Notes: generated by a model not told the origin, from the letters alone. DNA of 64,000 nt from an uncultured bacterium (GCA_937139605.1 CAKZQG010000011.1:15481-79480), one strand, 5' to 3'; counted from the first letter of the stretch, positions 37,917 through 46,447 are shown. Numbers and translations are program-made.

Positions 37917-38140
37917 TAATAAGGTAGGATTGAAGTAGTTTCTAAAAACTATTAAAAAACATATATTACCAGAAAGAAAACTATCAACTATAAAAATCAT
38001 TTTTTAAAGAGATATATAAAATAAGCGGACTAACATTGATAAGCTACATCTTCTAAAGGGGGGAGGGGGGAAACAAGGAAAATCTAAGAGGATTGGGATA
38101 GGAAAGCAAGGAGGTTAGGTTTTGTGCTTAATGTAAGGCA

Positions 38141-38193
38141 TATAATTAGTACCGCCTGCAGACCATAATATGGCGGAATACAAATAGGTCTGC
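38141..38193 (+). promoter_or_regulatory. pseudoknot leader of flgJ-like gene (copy A) with -10 box
   Basis: TATAAT (38141-38146) is followed after 5 nt by CCGCC (38152-38156), T, GCAGACC (38158-38164), a 7-nt loop, GGCGG (38172-38176), AATACAAATA (38177-38186) and GGTCTGC (38187-38193). First and second stems interlock as an H-type pseudoknot. The -10 position would place the transcript start at the first stem. No good -35 box is seen. Confidence 0.65.
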
Positions 38194-38194
38194 C

Positions 38195-38220
38195 AAAAGT
38201 GTATATTCTTATACACTTTT
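38195..38220 (+). terminator. terminator-like hairpin before flgJ-like gene
   Basis: A perfect 11-bp AT-rich stem (AAAAGTGTATA with TATACACTTTT), loop TTCT, followed by GTTAAG. It lies just after the pseudoknot and 21 nt before the ATG at 38242. It could be an attenuator controlled by the pseudoknot. The copy at 40096 keeps the pairing with a U-G change. Confidence 0.5.
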
Positions 38221-38241
38221 GTTAAGTATGGGAATTAAATT

Positions 38242-38541
38242 ATGGACTTTAATAAAATAGAATTAAATAATGTTAAAAGCTATCAAGATTATGTTAATTA
38301 TAATGAAGCACAAAAAAGTGCTAAAGAATTTGAAGCAATATTTTTAAATATGATGTTATCTGAAATGTTTAAAACTGCTACTAAAAATCCATTTCTATCA
38401 GACGAATCCTCAGGAGTTAATAATACTCAAAAAGAAATGATGTTTAGTTTATTAACTCAACAACTATCTCAACAATGGGCTCAAAATAATTCCTTACTAT
38501 CTGATCAAATACTACAACAATTACAAAATGATCAATTCTAA
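38242..38541 (+). CDS. flgJ: FlgJ-like rod-binding protein (N-terminal domain only)
   Basis: A 99-residue protein with the rod-binding domain: AKEFEAIFLNMMLSEMFKTATKNPFLSD, then QKEMMFSLLTQQLSQQWAQNNSLLSDQIL. This domain caps rod assembly in FlgJ. The muramidase half of proteobacterial FlgJ is missing, as in many phyla. It follows flgG but is separated from it by the RNA element, so its expression may be set apart from flgFG. Confidence 0.85.
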   Translation: MDFNKIELNNVKSYQDYVNYNEAQKSAKEFEAIFLNMMLSEMFKTATKNPFLSDESSGVNNTQKEMMFSLLTQQLSQQWAQNNSLLSDQILQQLQNDQF

Positions 38542-38565
38542 AATTATCTATATATAAAAATAACA

Positions 38566-39765
38566 ATGAATTTTAAAGAGATAAACTTTAATAATAAAAA
38601 TATACAAATTATTAATTTTGATTCTTTTTTCATTAAAGATTTAAAAATTATTGATAATTTAAATAATAATAGTGAATCTCATAATTTAAGTAATTCAAGT
38701 AATTTAGATAAAGTTATCATAAATTTTAATAAAGAAAATTTAAACGATTCTAATTTAATTGAGTTTTTTAAAAGTATATATAATTTTTGTAAAGATAATA
38801 ATTTAGACTTTGATTTTAAACCTTTTATTGAAGGTTATAATAATTATATCTTTAAACCTAAAATAGCAATTCTTTATATACTTAAAGAATTACTTTCTTT
38901 TAATGGAAAAATAAATAATTATCTTATTTCAATAAGAAATAAAATAGAAGAAAGAAATTTTTTAATAAATTCTTTACCTTTTGATAATCAAGGAAAATTT
39001 ATTATATATTTTAAAAAACAAAAAGAATTAGAAATTTTTTTATCTTTCTTTAAAACTTTTTTATCTAAAAACTACGTAATAAATGAAGAAAATAAAGTTG
39101 ATATTATTAAAAATAAAATAATAGATGAGCTAAGTAAAAAATATTTCCTTACTCATAAATTTTATAAAATAACTGATATAACTAAAAAAGCAGAAATTAT
39201 AGCCAATATTATTAAAAGTGGTGGTTTGTTATCAAAGCAACTTAGAAAAGAATTACTAAACAATGCTGACCAAGGGATTGGAAAACTTGACGAATTAACA
39301 GGAGGAAGTAATTACGTATTTTTTAGATTATCAAAATATCCTGATGAAGATGATCTTGTTTTTGATTTAAAAATATTAAAAGAAAACGAACACATAATTC
39401 ATGATGCTGATAAATGGGGAGATACTATAAATGATAAAAAAAATAGGGTACCCATAGATAAAATAAATTCTACATATATTGGGGAAGTATTACTTAAAAA
39501 CATAGCTGATATTAAATATTTAAAATATATTAACGTTAAAAGTAATGAAGAAAAAAATAAATTAATAGAAGAATTAAAAAAATTAGGAATAAATGAAATA
39601 AATGGAAAAGATCTAAATGAGGTTATTCAAGTTTCTTCAAGAAATGATTCTATAAAAAAGAAATTAATGCTATGGACTTTTAAATTATATAATGTAGTTG
39701 AATCATTTGATCCTTTTAGAATTACTCCTAAGATTATGAAATTAATTTATGATAGATTATATTAA
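38566..39765 (+). CDS. hypothetical protein
   Basis: I do not recognise this 399-residue protein. The N-terminal 60 residues are Asn-rich and probably disordered; the rest is alpha-beta. A conserved-looking core lies near residues 215-300: IIKSGGLLSKQLRKELL, GGSNYVFFRLSKYPDEDDLVFDLKIL and ADKWGDTI. The GGxxYVFxRL pattern resembles some enzyme folds with a NAD-binding cleft, but I cannot assign it. It starts 24 bp after the flgJ-like stop and ends before RNA region B. No signal peptide is seen. Confidence 0.5.
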   Translation: MNFKEINFNNKNIQIINFDSFFIKDLKIIDNLNNNSESHNLSNSSNLDKVIINFNKENLNDSNLIEFFKSIYNFCKDNNLDFDFKPFIEGYNNYIFKPKIAILYILKELLSFNGKINNYLISIRNKIEERNFLINSLPFDNQGKFIIYFKKQKELEIFLSFFKTFLSKNYVINEENKVDIIKNKIIDELSKKYFLTHKFYKITDITKKAEIIANIIKSGGLLSKQLRKELLNNADQGIGKLDELTGGSNYVFFRLSKYPDEDDLVFDLKILKENEHIIHDADKWGDTINDKKNRVPIDKINSTYIGEVLLKNIADIKYLKYINVKSNEEKNKLIEELKKLGINEINGKDLNEVIQVSSRNDSIKKKLMLWTFKLYNVVESFDPFRITPKIMKLIYDRLY

Positions 39766-40035
39766 AATTATTAAAATAAAGTAAAATAAAAAATGTTATA
39801 CTATGAGGGGGAGGGGTAAAAAGGTTGCCAAGAACTATTAAAAATGTTTACTCCAACCTAAACCTTAACAGCAAACCAAAGCTAAAATCTCAAAGCAACC
39901 AGTGAAAAGAATTTGTAAAGAGTATTTAAGAGAGTTTTTAAGGAAACGTGGGGTATTTTCAACAGGGGCTTACCTTTGATAAAGAAAATCTAATAGGAAA
40001 GTAAAGAAGTTAGGAATTGTACTTGGCGCAAAGCA

Positions 40036-40094
40036 TATAATTAGTACCGCCTGCAGACCATAGGGCTAACGTGGCGGAATACAAATAGGTCTGC
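40036..40094 (+). promoter_or_regulatory. pseudoknot leader of DUF4126 gene (copy B) with -10 box
   Basis: TATAAT (40036-40041) precedes CCGCC (40047-40051), T, GCAGACC (40053-40059), a 13-nt loop, GGCGG (40073-40077), AATACAAATA (40078-40087) and GGTCTGC (40088-40094). Stems match copy A exactly, while the middle loop is 6 nt longer, as expected of a true loop. Confidence 0.65.
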
Positions 40095-40095
40095 C

Positions 40096-40121
40096 AAAAG
40101 TGTATAAGAATGTACACTTTT
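40096..40121 (+). terminator. terminator-like hairpin before DUF4126 gene
   Basis: AAAAGTGTATA pairs with TGTACACTTTT (one U-G pair), loop AGAA, followed by GCTTAAC. It has the same position relative to the pseudoknot as at 38195 and lies 22 nt before the ATG at 40144. It is a possible attenuator. Confidence 0.5.
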
Positions 40122-40143
40122 GCTTAACAAAGGCTAAGTAAAT

Positions 40144-40776
40144 ATGAATCTAATAGATATAATTTTTATTATTTGTTTTGCTATTGTGTTATCTGCTTTA
40201 ACAGGACTAAGGACTTTCTTACCCATTACTACTTTTAGTATATTAGCTAAATTTAATCTAATTAAACTTAATATTTATAATACTTCTTTTTATAATTTTA
40301 TAACAGATGACAGAGTATTATTAGTTTTTATTATTGCTACTATCTTAGAAGTACTAAGTGATAAAATCCCTGCTATAGATAATTTTTTGGATAATGTTCT
40401 AATATTTATAAAACCAATTTTTTCCTTTATATTGAATTATAATTTATTAAACAGTCTAAATTTAAGTGAGTGGCAATTATTTTTAATTAGTTTTAGTTTA
40501 TCTTTATTTTTAACAAGTTCAATAACTACATCAAAAAATGTAATAAGATTAACTTCTACTACCACCACTTTAGGGACTTTTAATATTTTTATAAGTTTTT
40601 TAGAAGACTTACTTGTTATCATTAAAACAGTATTATCTGCTTTATTTGTTGGTTTTGTTATTATTTTTTCTATAGTATTTATAGTAATATCAGCATTTAT
40701 AGGATATAAGTTTTTTACAAAAATGATAGGATTTTTTAAGAATGTAAAGGGAATTAAGGAAAAAGGGATAATATAA
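40144..40776 (+). CDS. DUF4126 membrane protein
   Basis: A 210-residue integral membrane protein. ALTGLRTFLPITTFSILAKFNLI, DKIPAIDNFLDNVLIFIKPI and a Ser/Thr-rich TSKNVIRLTSTTTTLG segment are typical of DUF4126. Four or five helices are expected. The family has no proven function. The gene stands alone behind RNA region B and ends 6 bp before tRNA-Pro. Its leader shares the pseudoknot with hppA, kbl and the flgJ-like gene. Confidence 0.8.
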   Translation: MNLIDIIFIICFAIVLSALTGLRTFLPITTFSILAKFNLIKLNIYNTSFYNFITDDRVLLVFIIATILEVLSDKIPAIDNFLDNVLIFIKPIFSFILNYNLLNSLNLSEWQLFLISFSLSLFLTSSITTSKNVIRLTSTTTTLGTFNIFISFLEDLLVIIKTVLSALFVGFVIIFSIVFIVISAFIGYKFFTKMIGFFKNVKGIKEKGII

Positions 40777-40782
40777 TAATAT

Positions 40783-40856
40783 CGGGGTGTAGCTCAGCTT
40801 GGCAGAGCGCAGGCATGGGGGGCCTGAGGTCGCCGGTTCAAGTCCGGCCACCTCGA
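40783..40856 (+). tRNA. tRNA-Pro (GGG)
   Basis: A complete cloverleaf: acceptor CGGGGTG with CACCTCG (one G-T pair), anticodon arm CAGGC-ATGGGGG-GCCTG giving anticodon GGG, and T arm GCCGGTTCAAGTCCGGC. The discriminator base is A; CCA is not encoded. Confidence 0.96.
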
Positions 40857-40873
40857 TAATTTAAAACAATAAA

Positions 40874-43432
40874 ATGATTACTAAAACTTCTAAAATTACT
40901 ATCTCTAAAATATATAATCTAAACTCTATTGATAACATAATTGATGTTTTCATTACCGATTATTTCTTATTTATTATATCCAAAGACTTAATTATTCACA
41001 TAATTAATAGAATAAATAATTATGTTTTTTCTTTTAAAGTTATCATTTTTGAAAAGGAAGACAATATACTATTTGAATTTCTTAAAATAATTGATATAAA
41101 AAAGCTAAACAAAGACACATTCGAAGCATCTTTACTAATTAAAAATATCCTAAAAGGAATATATTTCTTAAATATTTACATAATAACTAAGGATAATGAA
41201 TTCAAAATATTACTAAATGATTCTTATTATTTAGATTCCCGATTTATAAATTTCATAAATCATAATAGCTCACTAAATATTAATGATTCTCTTAACGATA
41301 TATTAATTTTAGTAGATAACGGAATATACAACATAAATTCAAAGTCTTTTTTTTATAAAATAGAAGATATTTTAAAATCTACTTATATAGATATAAAAGA
41401 TATAATTTATTCATTTTTTATTAATCAGAATCTATTTTTTGTTGATAAAAAAGGATTTATATTTATCTTCGAAATTGATAAAGATAAGGAATTAAAATTT
41501 ATAAATTCATTTTTCTTAGATAGTTTTTATCATAAAAATCTTAAAAATATTAAACATTTTTATATCTCAGATAATATTGTTATTTTTGTTGATAATTTAA
41601 TATATGCTATATCCAATTTAGATAATATATTAGACAATATAAATGAAATTAAAATAAAAAAATACTCTACTTGGGAGTTATTTAAAGATTTTTATTTATT
41701 AACAAAAAATTCTAATGAGATTTTTAAGGATATTATATTTTATAATAATAATTATTATTTAGTTTTTGAAAATTATTTAGTGCTTTTAAAAGTGGAAGCT
41801 AATAATTTTAAATTTACAAAGTTAAAAAATTTTGAATGGGAAAAAGAAAATAATTTAATTAAATTAAAAATTATAAATAATCAAGAACTTTGGGTTTTCT
41901 ATAACCAAAAAATATGGGTTTTCCAAAATATCCTAGAAAACTCCTTATATAAAGAATTAACTTTATCATTTGAATCTAATCAAGAATTACTATCAATTAA
42001 AGATAAATATAACAAAAATGATTTAGAAAATACTTTAAAAGAAAAAGAAATCTTAAAGGATAAAGATATATTTGAAATACTAGATTCTAATAATGATAAT
42101 ATTTTGTATAATAATTTTAAAGTAGTTTCTATAAAAAAATATAATGAATTTTATTTAATTTTTTTAAATGTTCCATTTTTTGGTATATTGGATAACAAAA
42201 ATGTTTTCTTTTATCCGTTTTTATTTGATAATTTTACCGAAAATTATAATTATAAAAAAATTAATATTATTTCTATTTTAGATAATTTGTTATTTTTTAA
42301 ATTAGAAGATAATTATTATTTTGGAGAATTAGAATTTACTTTTGAACCTTATGTAAAAACTACTGTTAAAAATATTAATAAAATTAATACATTAGTAAAC
42401 GAAGATAAAATATTAAGTAATCCTATTAGATTCTTAAACAATAATGTCTTATTTTCATATCAAAATGAATTATTTATTTTGAATTTAGGTAAAGAATCTA
42501 AAGACTATACTCTAAAAAAATTTGACCTGAGAAACGTTTCTTTATCAAATATAAATTATTTTAATGATAACTTTGTTTATTCATTTTATATTAAAGACAG
42601 TAATATTATTTTAAAAATATATGAACTAGATACTATAAATTTCAAAATAAACATACTTAAAGAATTTATTTTGGAAAATATATCTGATTTCTACAAAAAT
42701 TTACTGATTAATAGCATTTTATTAGATTTAAAAATTATAGATAATAATAAACTTTATCTTTCTATTTTAAAAAATAATCAAATCTATGATTTAGAAATTA
42801 CTAATAATATTCAATTTAAATTATTGAAAAATTTTAAATTGAATGTAGAAAATATTTTAAACGTTTTCAAAATAAATGAAACTATCTTCTTTATTGATTA
42901 TGATAAAATATATTATTTTAATATATCATTAAATTCTTTAAACTTCATTAAATTATTTGAAACACTTAATAAAGTTAATCTGCAAAATAATTTAGATGTT
43001 TTTATATTTAATAATCTAATTGTCATAGGAAAAATAGAAGATTTCTCAAAATGGGAAAAAATAGTATTCACTTATACCAATGAAAATATATTAGATATAT
43101 TATTTTATAAAGATAAATTGCTAATAATATTAGAAAATTCTATAGCTACTGATATACCTAATAAAATTTTAGATATAGAAAAAAATAATTTTATCGAGTT
43201 ATTAAAACTAGATAATGTCATTTACTTAAAGAAATATTTTAAAAATAAGCTTTTAAAAGAAAATAAATTATTTTTATTAGATGATATTGGAGATTTCTGG
43301 ATAGTTGATATTCAAAATAAAGATTTAATTAAATCCTATTTGGGTTTTTTAAATGAAGGAGAATTTTATTTAATTGATAATAATATATATATAATAACTA
43401 AAGAAGGGTATTCTATAAAAATAGAAGTATAA
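40874..43432 (+). CDS. large hypothetical protein, beta-rich
   Basis: I do not recognise this 852-residue protein. It has no signal peptide or membrane helix. Its many short strands of Phe, Tyr and Ile separated by Asn-Asp turns recur about every 40-50 residues (for example FINQNLFFVDKKGFIFIFEIDKD and NNVLFSYQNELFILNLGKES), which suggests a beta-propeller-like fold. It begins 17 bp after tRNA-Pro and lies 62 bp before ferredoxin. No catalytic motif is visible. Confidence 0.5.
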   Translation: MITKTSKITISKIYNLNSIDNIIDVFITDYFLFIISKDLIIHIINRINNYVFSFKVIIFEKEDNILFEFLKIIDIKKLNKDTFEASLLIKNILKGIYFLNIYIITKDNEFKILLNDSYYLDSRFINFINHNSSLNINDSLNDILILVDNGIYNINSKSFFYKIEDILKSTYIDIKDIIYSFFINQNLFFVDKKGFIFIFEIDKDKELKFINSFFLDSFYHKNLKNIKHFYISDNIVIFVDNLIYAISNLDNILDNINEIKIKKYSTWELFKDFYLLTKNSNEIFKDIIFYNNNYYLVFENYLVLLKVEANNFKFTKLKNFEWEKENNLIKLKIINNQELWVFYNQKIWVFQNILENSLYKELTLSFESNQELLSIKDKYNKNDLENTLKEKEILKDKDIFEILDSNNDNILYNNFKVVSIKKYNEFYLIFLNVPFFGILDNKNVFFYPFLFDNFTENYNYKKINIISILDNLLFFKLEDNYYFGELEFTFEPYVKTTVKNINKINTLVNEDKILSNPIRFLNNNVLFSYQNELFILNLGKESKDYTLKKFDLRNVSLSNINYFNDNFVYSFYIKDSNIILKIYELDTINFKINILKEFILENISDFYKNLLINSILLDLKIIDNNKLYLSILKNNQIYDLEITNNIQFKLLKNFKLNVENILNVFKINETIFFIDYDKIYYFNISLNSLNFIKLFETLNKVNLQNNLDVFIFNNLIVIGKIEDFSKWEKIVFTYTNENILDILFYKDKLLIILENSIATDIPNKILDIEKNNFIELLKLDNVIYLKKYFKNKLLKENKLFLLDDIGDFWIVDIQNKDLIKSYLGFLNEGEFYLIDNNIYIITKEGYSIKIEV

Positions 43433-43503
43433 TTGTTAATCTAAAATTGCTAAAGTCAATATAAAGTCTTTAAAAATAAAATTAAAAGGAGGGAGTGAAA
43501 AAA

Positions 43504-43797
43504 ATGGCAAGAGTTATAACTGAAGCTTGTATAGGTACTAAAGATAGATCATGTGTTAGTGTTTGCCCTGTAGATTGTATCCATCCAACAGAAAGCGAAG
43601 ATAAAGGTGAAATGCATTTATATATTGATCCAGATGTATGTATAGATTGCGGTGCTTGCGAAAGTGTTTGCCCAGTTAGTGCTATATATCCAGAAGAAGA
43701 TGTCCCCGAAAACCTTAAAAAATATATAGAAATAAATAAAGATTATTATAAATTATCTCCAGAAGAATTTGAAGCTAAATGGGGAAGAAAACCATAA
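43504..43797 (+). CDS. ferredoxin with two Fe-S clusters (FdxA type)
   Basis: A small electron carrier. The first cluster motif, ACIGTKDRSCVSVCPVDCIHP, and the second, CIDCGACESVCPVSAIYPEEDVPE, match the ferredoxin group that begins MxRVITExCIGTKD. The C-terminal helix INKDYYKLSPEEFEAKWGRKP is also conserved. Start ATG 43504 gives the usual MARVI start; a GTG at 43495 directly abuts the AGGAGGGAG binding site. It may donate electrons to redox enzymes encoded elsewhere. Confidence 0.93.
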   Translation: MARVITEACIGTKDRSCVSVCPVDCIHPTESEDKGEMHLYIDPDVCIDCGACESVCPVSAIYPEEDVPENLKKYIEINKDYYKLSPEEFEAKWGRKP

Positions 43798-43865
43798 AAA
43801 GCTATTCATAATCAATTTTATTTGATTATTATTTACTTATTTAAACATAGGGAGGATTTTTTAAA

Positions 43866-44519
43866 GTGTTTAATAGAGTTATATTAATAGGAAGATTGAC
43901 AGGGGATCCTGTTTTAAAATACAGTCCTCAAGGAAAAGCAGTTGTCTCTTTTACTTTAGCTGTTGACAGAATATCAGAAGGAACAGATTATTTCGATATC
44001 GTTGGATTTGAAAAATTAGCAGAAATATCTAATAAATATCTTAAAAAAGGTAGATTAATAATGGTAGAAGGAAGATTACAAACTAGAGTTTTTGAAAGAA
44101 ATGACGGCACTAAATCTAAAAGCTTCGAAATAATCATGGAAAATATGAAAATGTTAGATAAAAAACCAGAAACAGATGAATACAAAACAGAATACAAAGC
44201 AGAGTATAAACCAGATAAATCAGAATTTAAAGAATCTAAAACTGACTCCAAAACAGATTACAAAGAACCATCTAGCTATAAAACCAAAAAACCATATGAT
44301 GAAGAATTAGATTTTGAACAAGATTTAAATTTTGATGAATTTGAAGAAGAAGATTCCTTTTCTATTAATCCTAAATCTCCAATAAGAGAACAACCTAAAG
44401 AATTTAAAAAAACTACAATTGATTACAAAAATACACAATCAAAGGAAAACTATTCTAAAAAAATCTCGAAACCGTTTGAAGATGATGATTTTGATGAACT
44501 CTTCTTTAACGATAAATAA
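43866..44519 (+). CDS. ssb: single-stranded DNA-binding protein
   Basis: An OB-fold protein that covers single-stranded DNA. NRVILIGRLTGDPVLKYSPQGKAVVSFTLAVDR and FEKLAEISNKYLKKGRLIMVEGRLQTRVF are diagnostic (residues 1-105). A long polar linker contains Glu-Tyr-Lys repeats (EYKTEYKAEYK). The acidic tip reads DDDFDELFFNDK rather than the usual DDDIPF, so Phe-Phe is not terminal. The GTG start has AGGGAGG upstream. It is followed 232 bp later by recF. Confidence 0.95.
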   Translation: MFNRVILIGRLTGDPVLKYSPQGKAVVSFTLAVDRISEGTDYFDIVGFEKLAEISNKYLKKGRLIMVEGRLQTRVFERNDGTKSKSFEIIMENMKMLDKKPETDEYKTEYKAEYKPDKSEFKESKTDSKTDYKEPSSYKTKKPYDEELDFEQDLNFDEFEEEDSFSINPKSPIREQPKEFKKTTIDYKNTQSKENYSKKISKPFEDDDFDELFFNDK

Positions 44520-44751
44520 ATACCTCCTATAAATGGATAGAAAGCCTATAACTTAAGCATACACAAAGCTGAGAAAATATGCAAAATTTATTATAAAAAT
44601 TATGATATAGTATAAAAAGGTATTAAGCAATAAAGAACAAAATCTATCTCTTATAAGTTGGGAGAGCTAGCTAAAATATTGTAATAATTAAATCAAATGT
44701 GAGGAGCTTTTAATAATTTTATGATAATTTAATTTATTTTTTTATTTTTTT

Positions 44752-45905
44752 ATGTATGTTAGTTTTATAGAATTAATTAATTACAGGTTATTTAAAGAAA
44801 AAAGTATAAAATTAGAAAAAGGGATTAATATTATCTTTGGTTTTAATTCAACAGGAAAAACTACAATCTTAGAAGCTATTAATCTAATACTAACTGGCAT
44901 AACTATAAATAATGAAAATATTATAAATTTTAATTCAAATTACTCTAATATTTTTGCTAATATCATAAAAGATAGCATTAATCATAATTTAAAAGTTATT
45001 ATTAAAAAATTAGAAAATCAAAAAATAAGTAAGTTTTTTTTTTGAATGATAAAAAAATAAAGAACTATGAAGAATTAAGAAAAAATTTTGCTATAATTTT
45101 TTTAACTCTAAAAGATATATTACTAGTTAGCAATGAACCATCTATAAAGAGGGATTTCTTAGATAGATTCCTAATTGTATTTTTCAAAGACTACGAACAT
45201 TACATTATTAATTATAAAAAATCGCTGTTTAATAAAAATAAACTACTATATAATCTTAAAATTAATAACAATATAGACTATGAAATGTTAGAAATTTTAA
45301 ATGAAAATATAATAAATTATTCTACTTTTATTTCTTTAAAAAGAATTGAAATACTTTTAAAAATAAAAGAATATATTTACAATTATTTAGATTATCTTTT
45401 ACCTAATTTTAAGTTTTATTTTTCTTATTATATAAGTGGAATCTATAAATTAGACTTAGAACACATCAATTTTAATTTAAATGAATTACAAAAATTAGTA
45501 AAAGATTTTTATATTCAAGCTATTGAAAAAAATAAGAAAAAGGAATTAGCTTTTTATAAATCATTAATTGGAGCTTCTAAGGATAATTTTGAAATATTTA
45601 TTAAGAATTCAGATATCTTATTAAATATAAAATATGTATTTTCATTAAGTCAGATAAATTTACTATCGCTTGCTATGTTTTTTGTCTTAAAAAAAATAAT
45701 GACTAAATTTTTAAATTACGATCCTATTTTAATTTTAGATGAACCATTTGTTTATTTAGATAAAAACAACGTAAAAAAAATATTAACTGTCTTAAAAGAA
45801 AATACCCAAACTATTTTTACTACCAATAACATTGATTTACTACATTTTATTTTTGATAGCTTTGATAATACCAATGTAATTAAACTAAAATCAGAACCAG
45901 AATAA
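44752..45905 (+). CDS. recF: RecF, interrupted by frameshift in a T10 tract
   Basis: RecF is an ABC-type ATPase that loads RecA with RecO and RecR. The first frame (44752-45045) has YVSFIELINYRLF and Walker A GFNSTGKTTILEAINL. It stops at TGA right after ten T residues (45034-45043). The second frame (from 45042) carries RDFLDRFLIVFF, NYKKSLFNKNKLL and Walker B LILDEPFVYLD. One extra T restores a protein of about 385 residues. T10 is a classic site for transcriptional slippage, so a functional product is possible. Decay or a sequencing indel is equally open. Its stop overlaps the next ATG. Confidence 0.85.
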
Positions 45906-46447
45906 TGAAAAACTTAAATATAATTTTTAATATAAAAATATCCAAAATAAATTTCAAAGAATTCCAAAATAATATTTATAACTCTTTTTTCGAAAAAGAT
46001 AAAAACAGAGATTATTTTCTAAATACCCTTTGGTACTTAGAAGAATTAATAGAATTACTTTTAGAATTATATAATTTACTTAATTTAAATATTCTAAAAG
46101 AAAATAATTTTAAAGAAAATAATTTTAAAAATTTAATAATAGAACTTTCAGATACCTTAGCCTGGATATTTAGTATATTAAATTTAAATAAAATTAAAAT
46201 AAATGAAATTTATATTTTCGATAGTAGTCTTGATAATTTAAAGTTTTTCATATATAATTTACTTTATTCTAATTTATACTTAATAAAAGCAATTAAAAAA
46301 AAAGATTTAAAAAATATCAAAAACCAAGCATATTTAATTATATTTTATATAATAAAAATAAGCCATTTTTCAAAAATAGAAGTAGAATTGCTATTTAACA
46401 GATACAAAGTCTGCCCTAAATGTAATAACAATAAATGTATATGCTAA
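45905..46447 (+). CDS. MazG-like nucleotide pyrophosphohydrolase
   Basis: An all-alpha NTP pyrophosphatase-like protein of 180 residues. The metal-site pattern appears as WYLEELIELLLELYN, then IIELSDTLAWIFSILN (ExxE..ExxD arrangement). The C-terminus CPKCNNNKCIC matches the Cys-rich tail (CPxCGxxPCxC) of a known MazG-like subgroup. Asn-Phe-Lys tandem repeats (KENNF twice) sit in the loop between helices. It is translationally coupled to recF by an ATGA-type overlap. Confidence 0.75.
   Translation: MKNLNIIFNIKISKINFKEFQNNIYNSFFEKDKNRDYFLNTLWYLEELIELLLELYNLLNLNILKENNFKENNFKNLIIELSDTLAWIFSILNLNKIKINEIYIFDSSLDNLKFFIYNLLYSNLYLIKAIKKKDLKNIKNQAYLIIFYIIKISHFSKIEVELLFNRYKVCPKCNNNKCIC

Larger units (their letters stand above)
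38058..38220 (+). ncRNA. structured RNA region A (G-rich start, pseudoknot, hairpin)
   Basis: This spacer has no ORF. It begins with GGGGGGAGGGGGG (38058-38070), startling in such AT-rich DNA. It then shares about 80 nt of strong similarity with 39986-40046 and ends with a pseudoknot identical in stems to the copy at 40047. It closes with a hairpin AAAAGTGTATA/TATACACTTTT (38195-38220). It may be one leader RNA, a separate small RNA, or an upstream control region plus a short leader starting near 38152. Confidence 0.5.
39807..40121 (+). ncRNA. structured RNA region B (paralogue of region A)
   Basis: A 378-bp spacer without an ORF. A TATACT box (39797-39802) precedes GGGGGAGGGG (39807-39816). 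A further domain is closed by GGTTGC (39823-39828) with GCAACC (39895-39900). From about 39986 it matches region A, with a 12-nt deletion, then carries the same pseudoknot and hairpin (40096-40121). A predicted pair GTAC/GTAC in B becomes GTGC/GTAC in A, keeping pairing through G-U. The function is unknown. Confidence 0.5.

Noticed and set aside
38131-38193. tmRNA-like end (GCATxTA..TACCG)
   Set aside because: The words resemble the tmRNA 3' part, but there is no T arm with GTTCAA, no tag reading frame and no CCA end, and it occurs twice.
38152-38220. Pistol-type ribozyme or ZTP riboswitch
   Set aside because: Interlocked stems and a following hairpin look like pistol, and CCGCCTG resembles the ZTP motif, but the conserved core nucleotides of both are missing as I remember them. 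A covariance search should decide.
44520-44751. Possible small RNA between ssb and recF
   Set aside because: It has a TATAGT-like box and a weak GCATA/TATGC stem only; nothing firm beyond AT-rich spacer.
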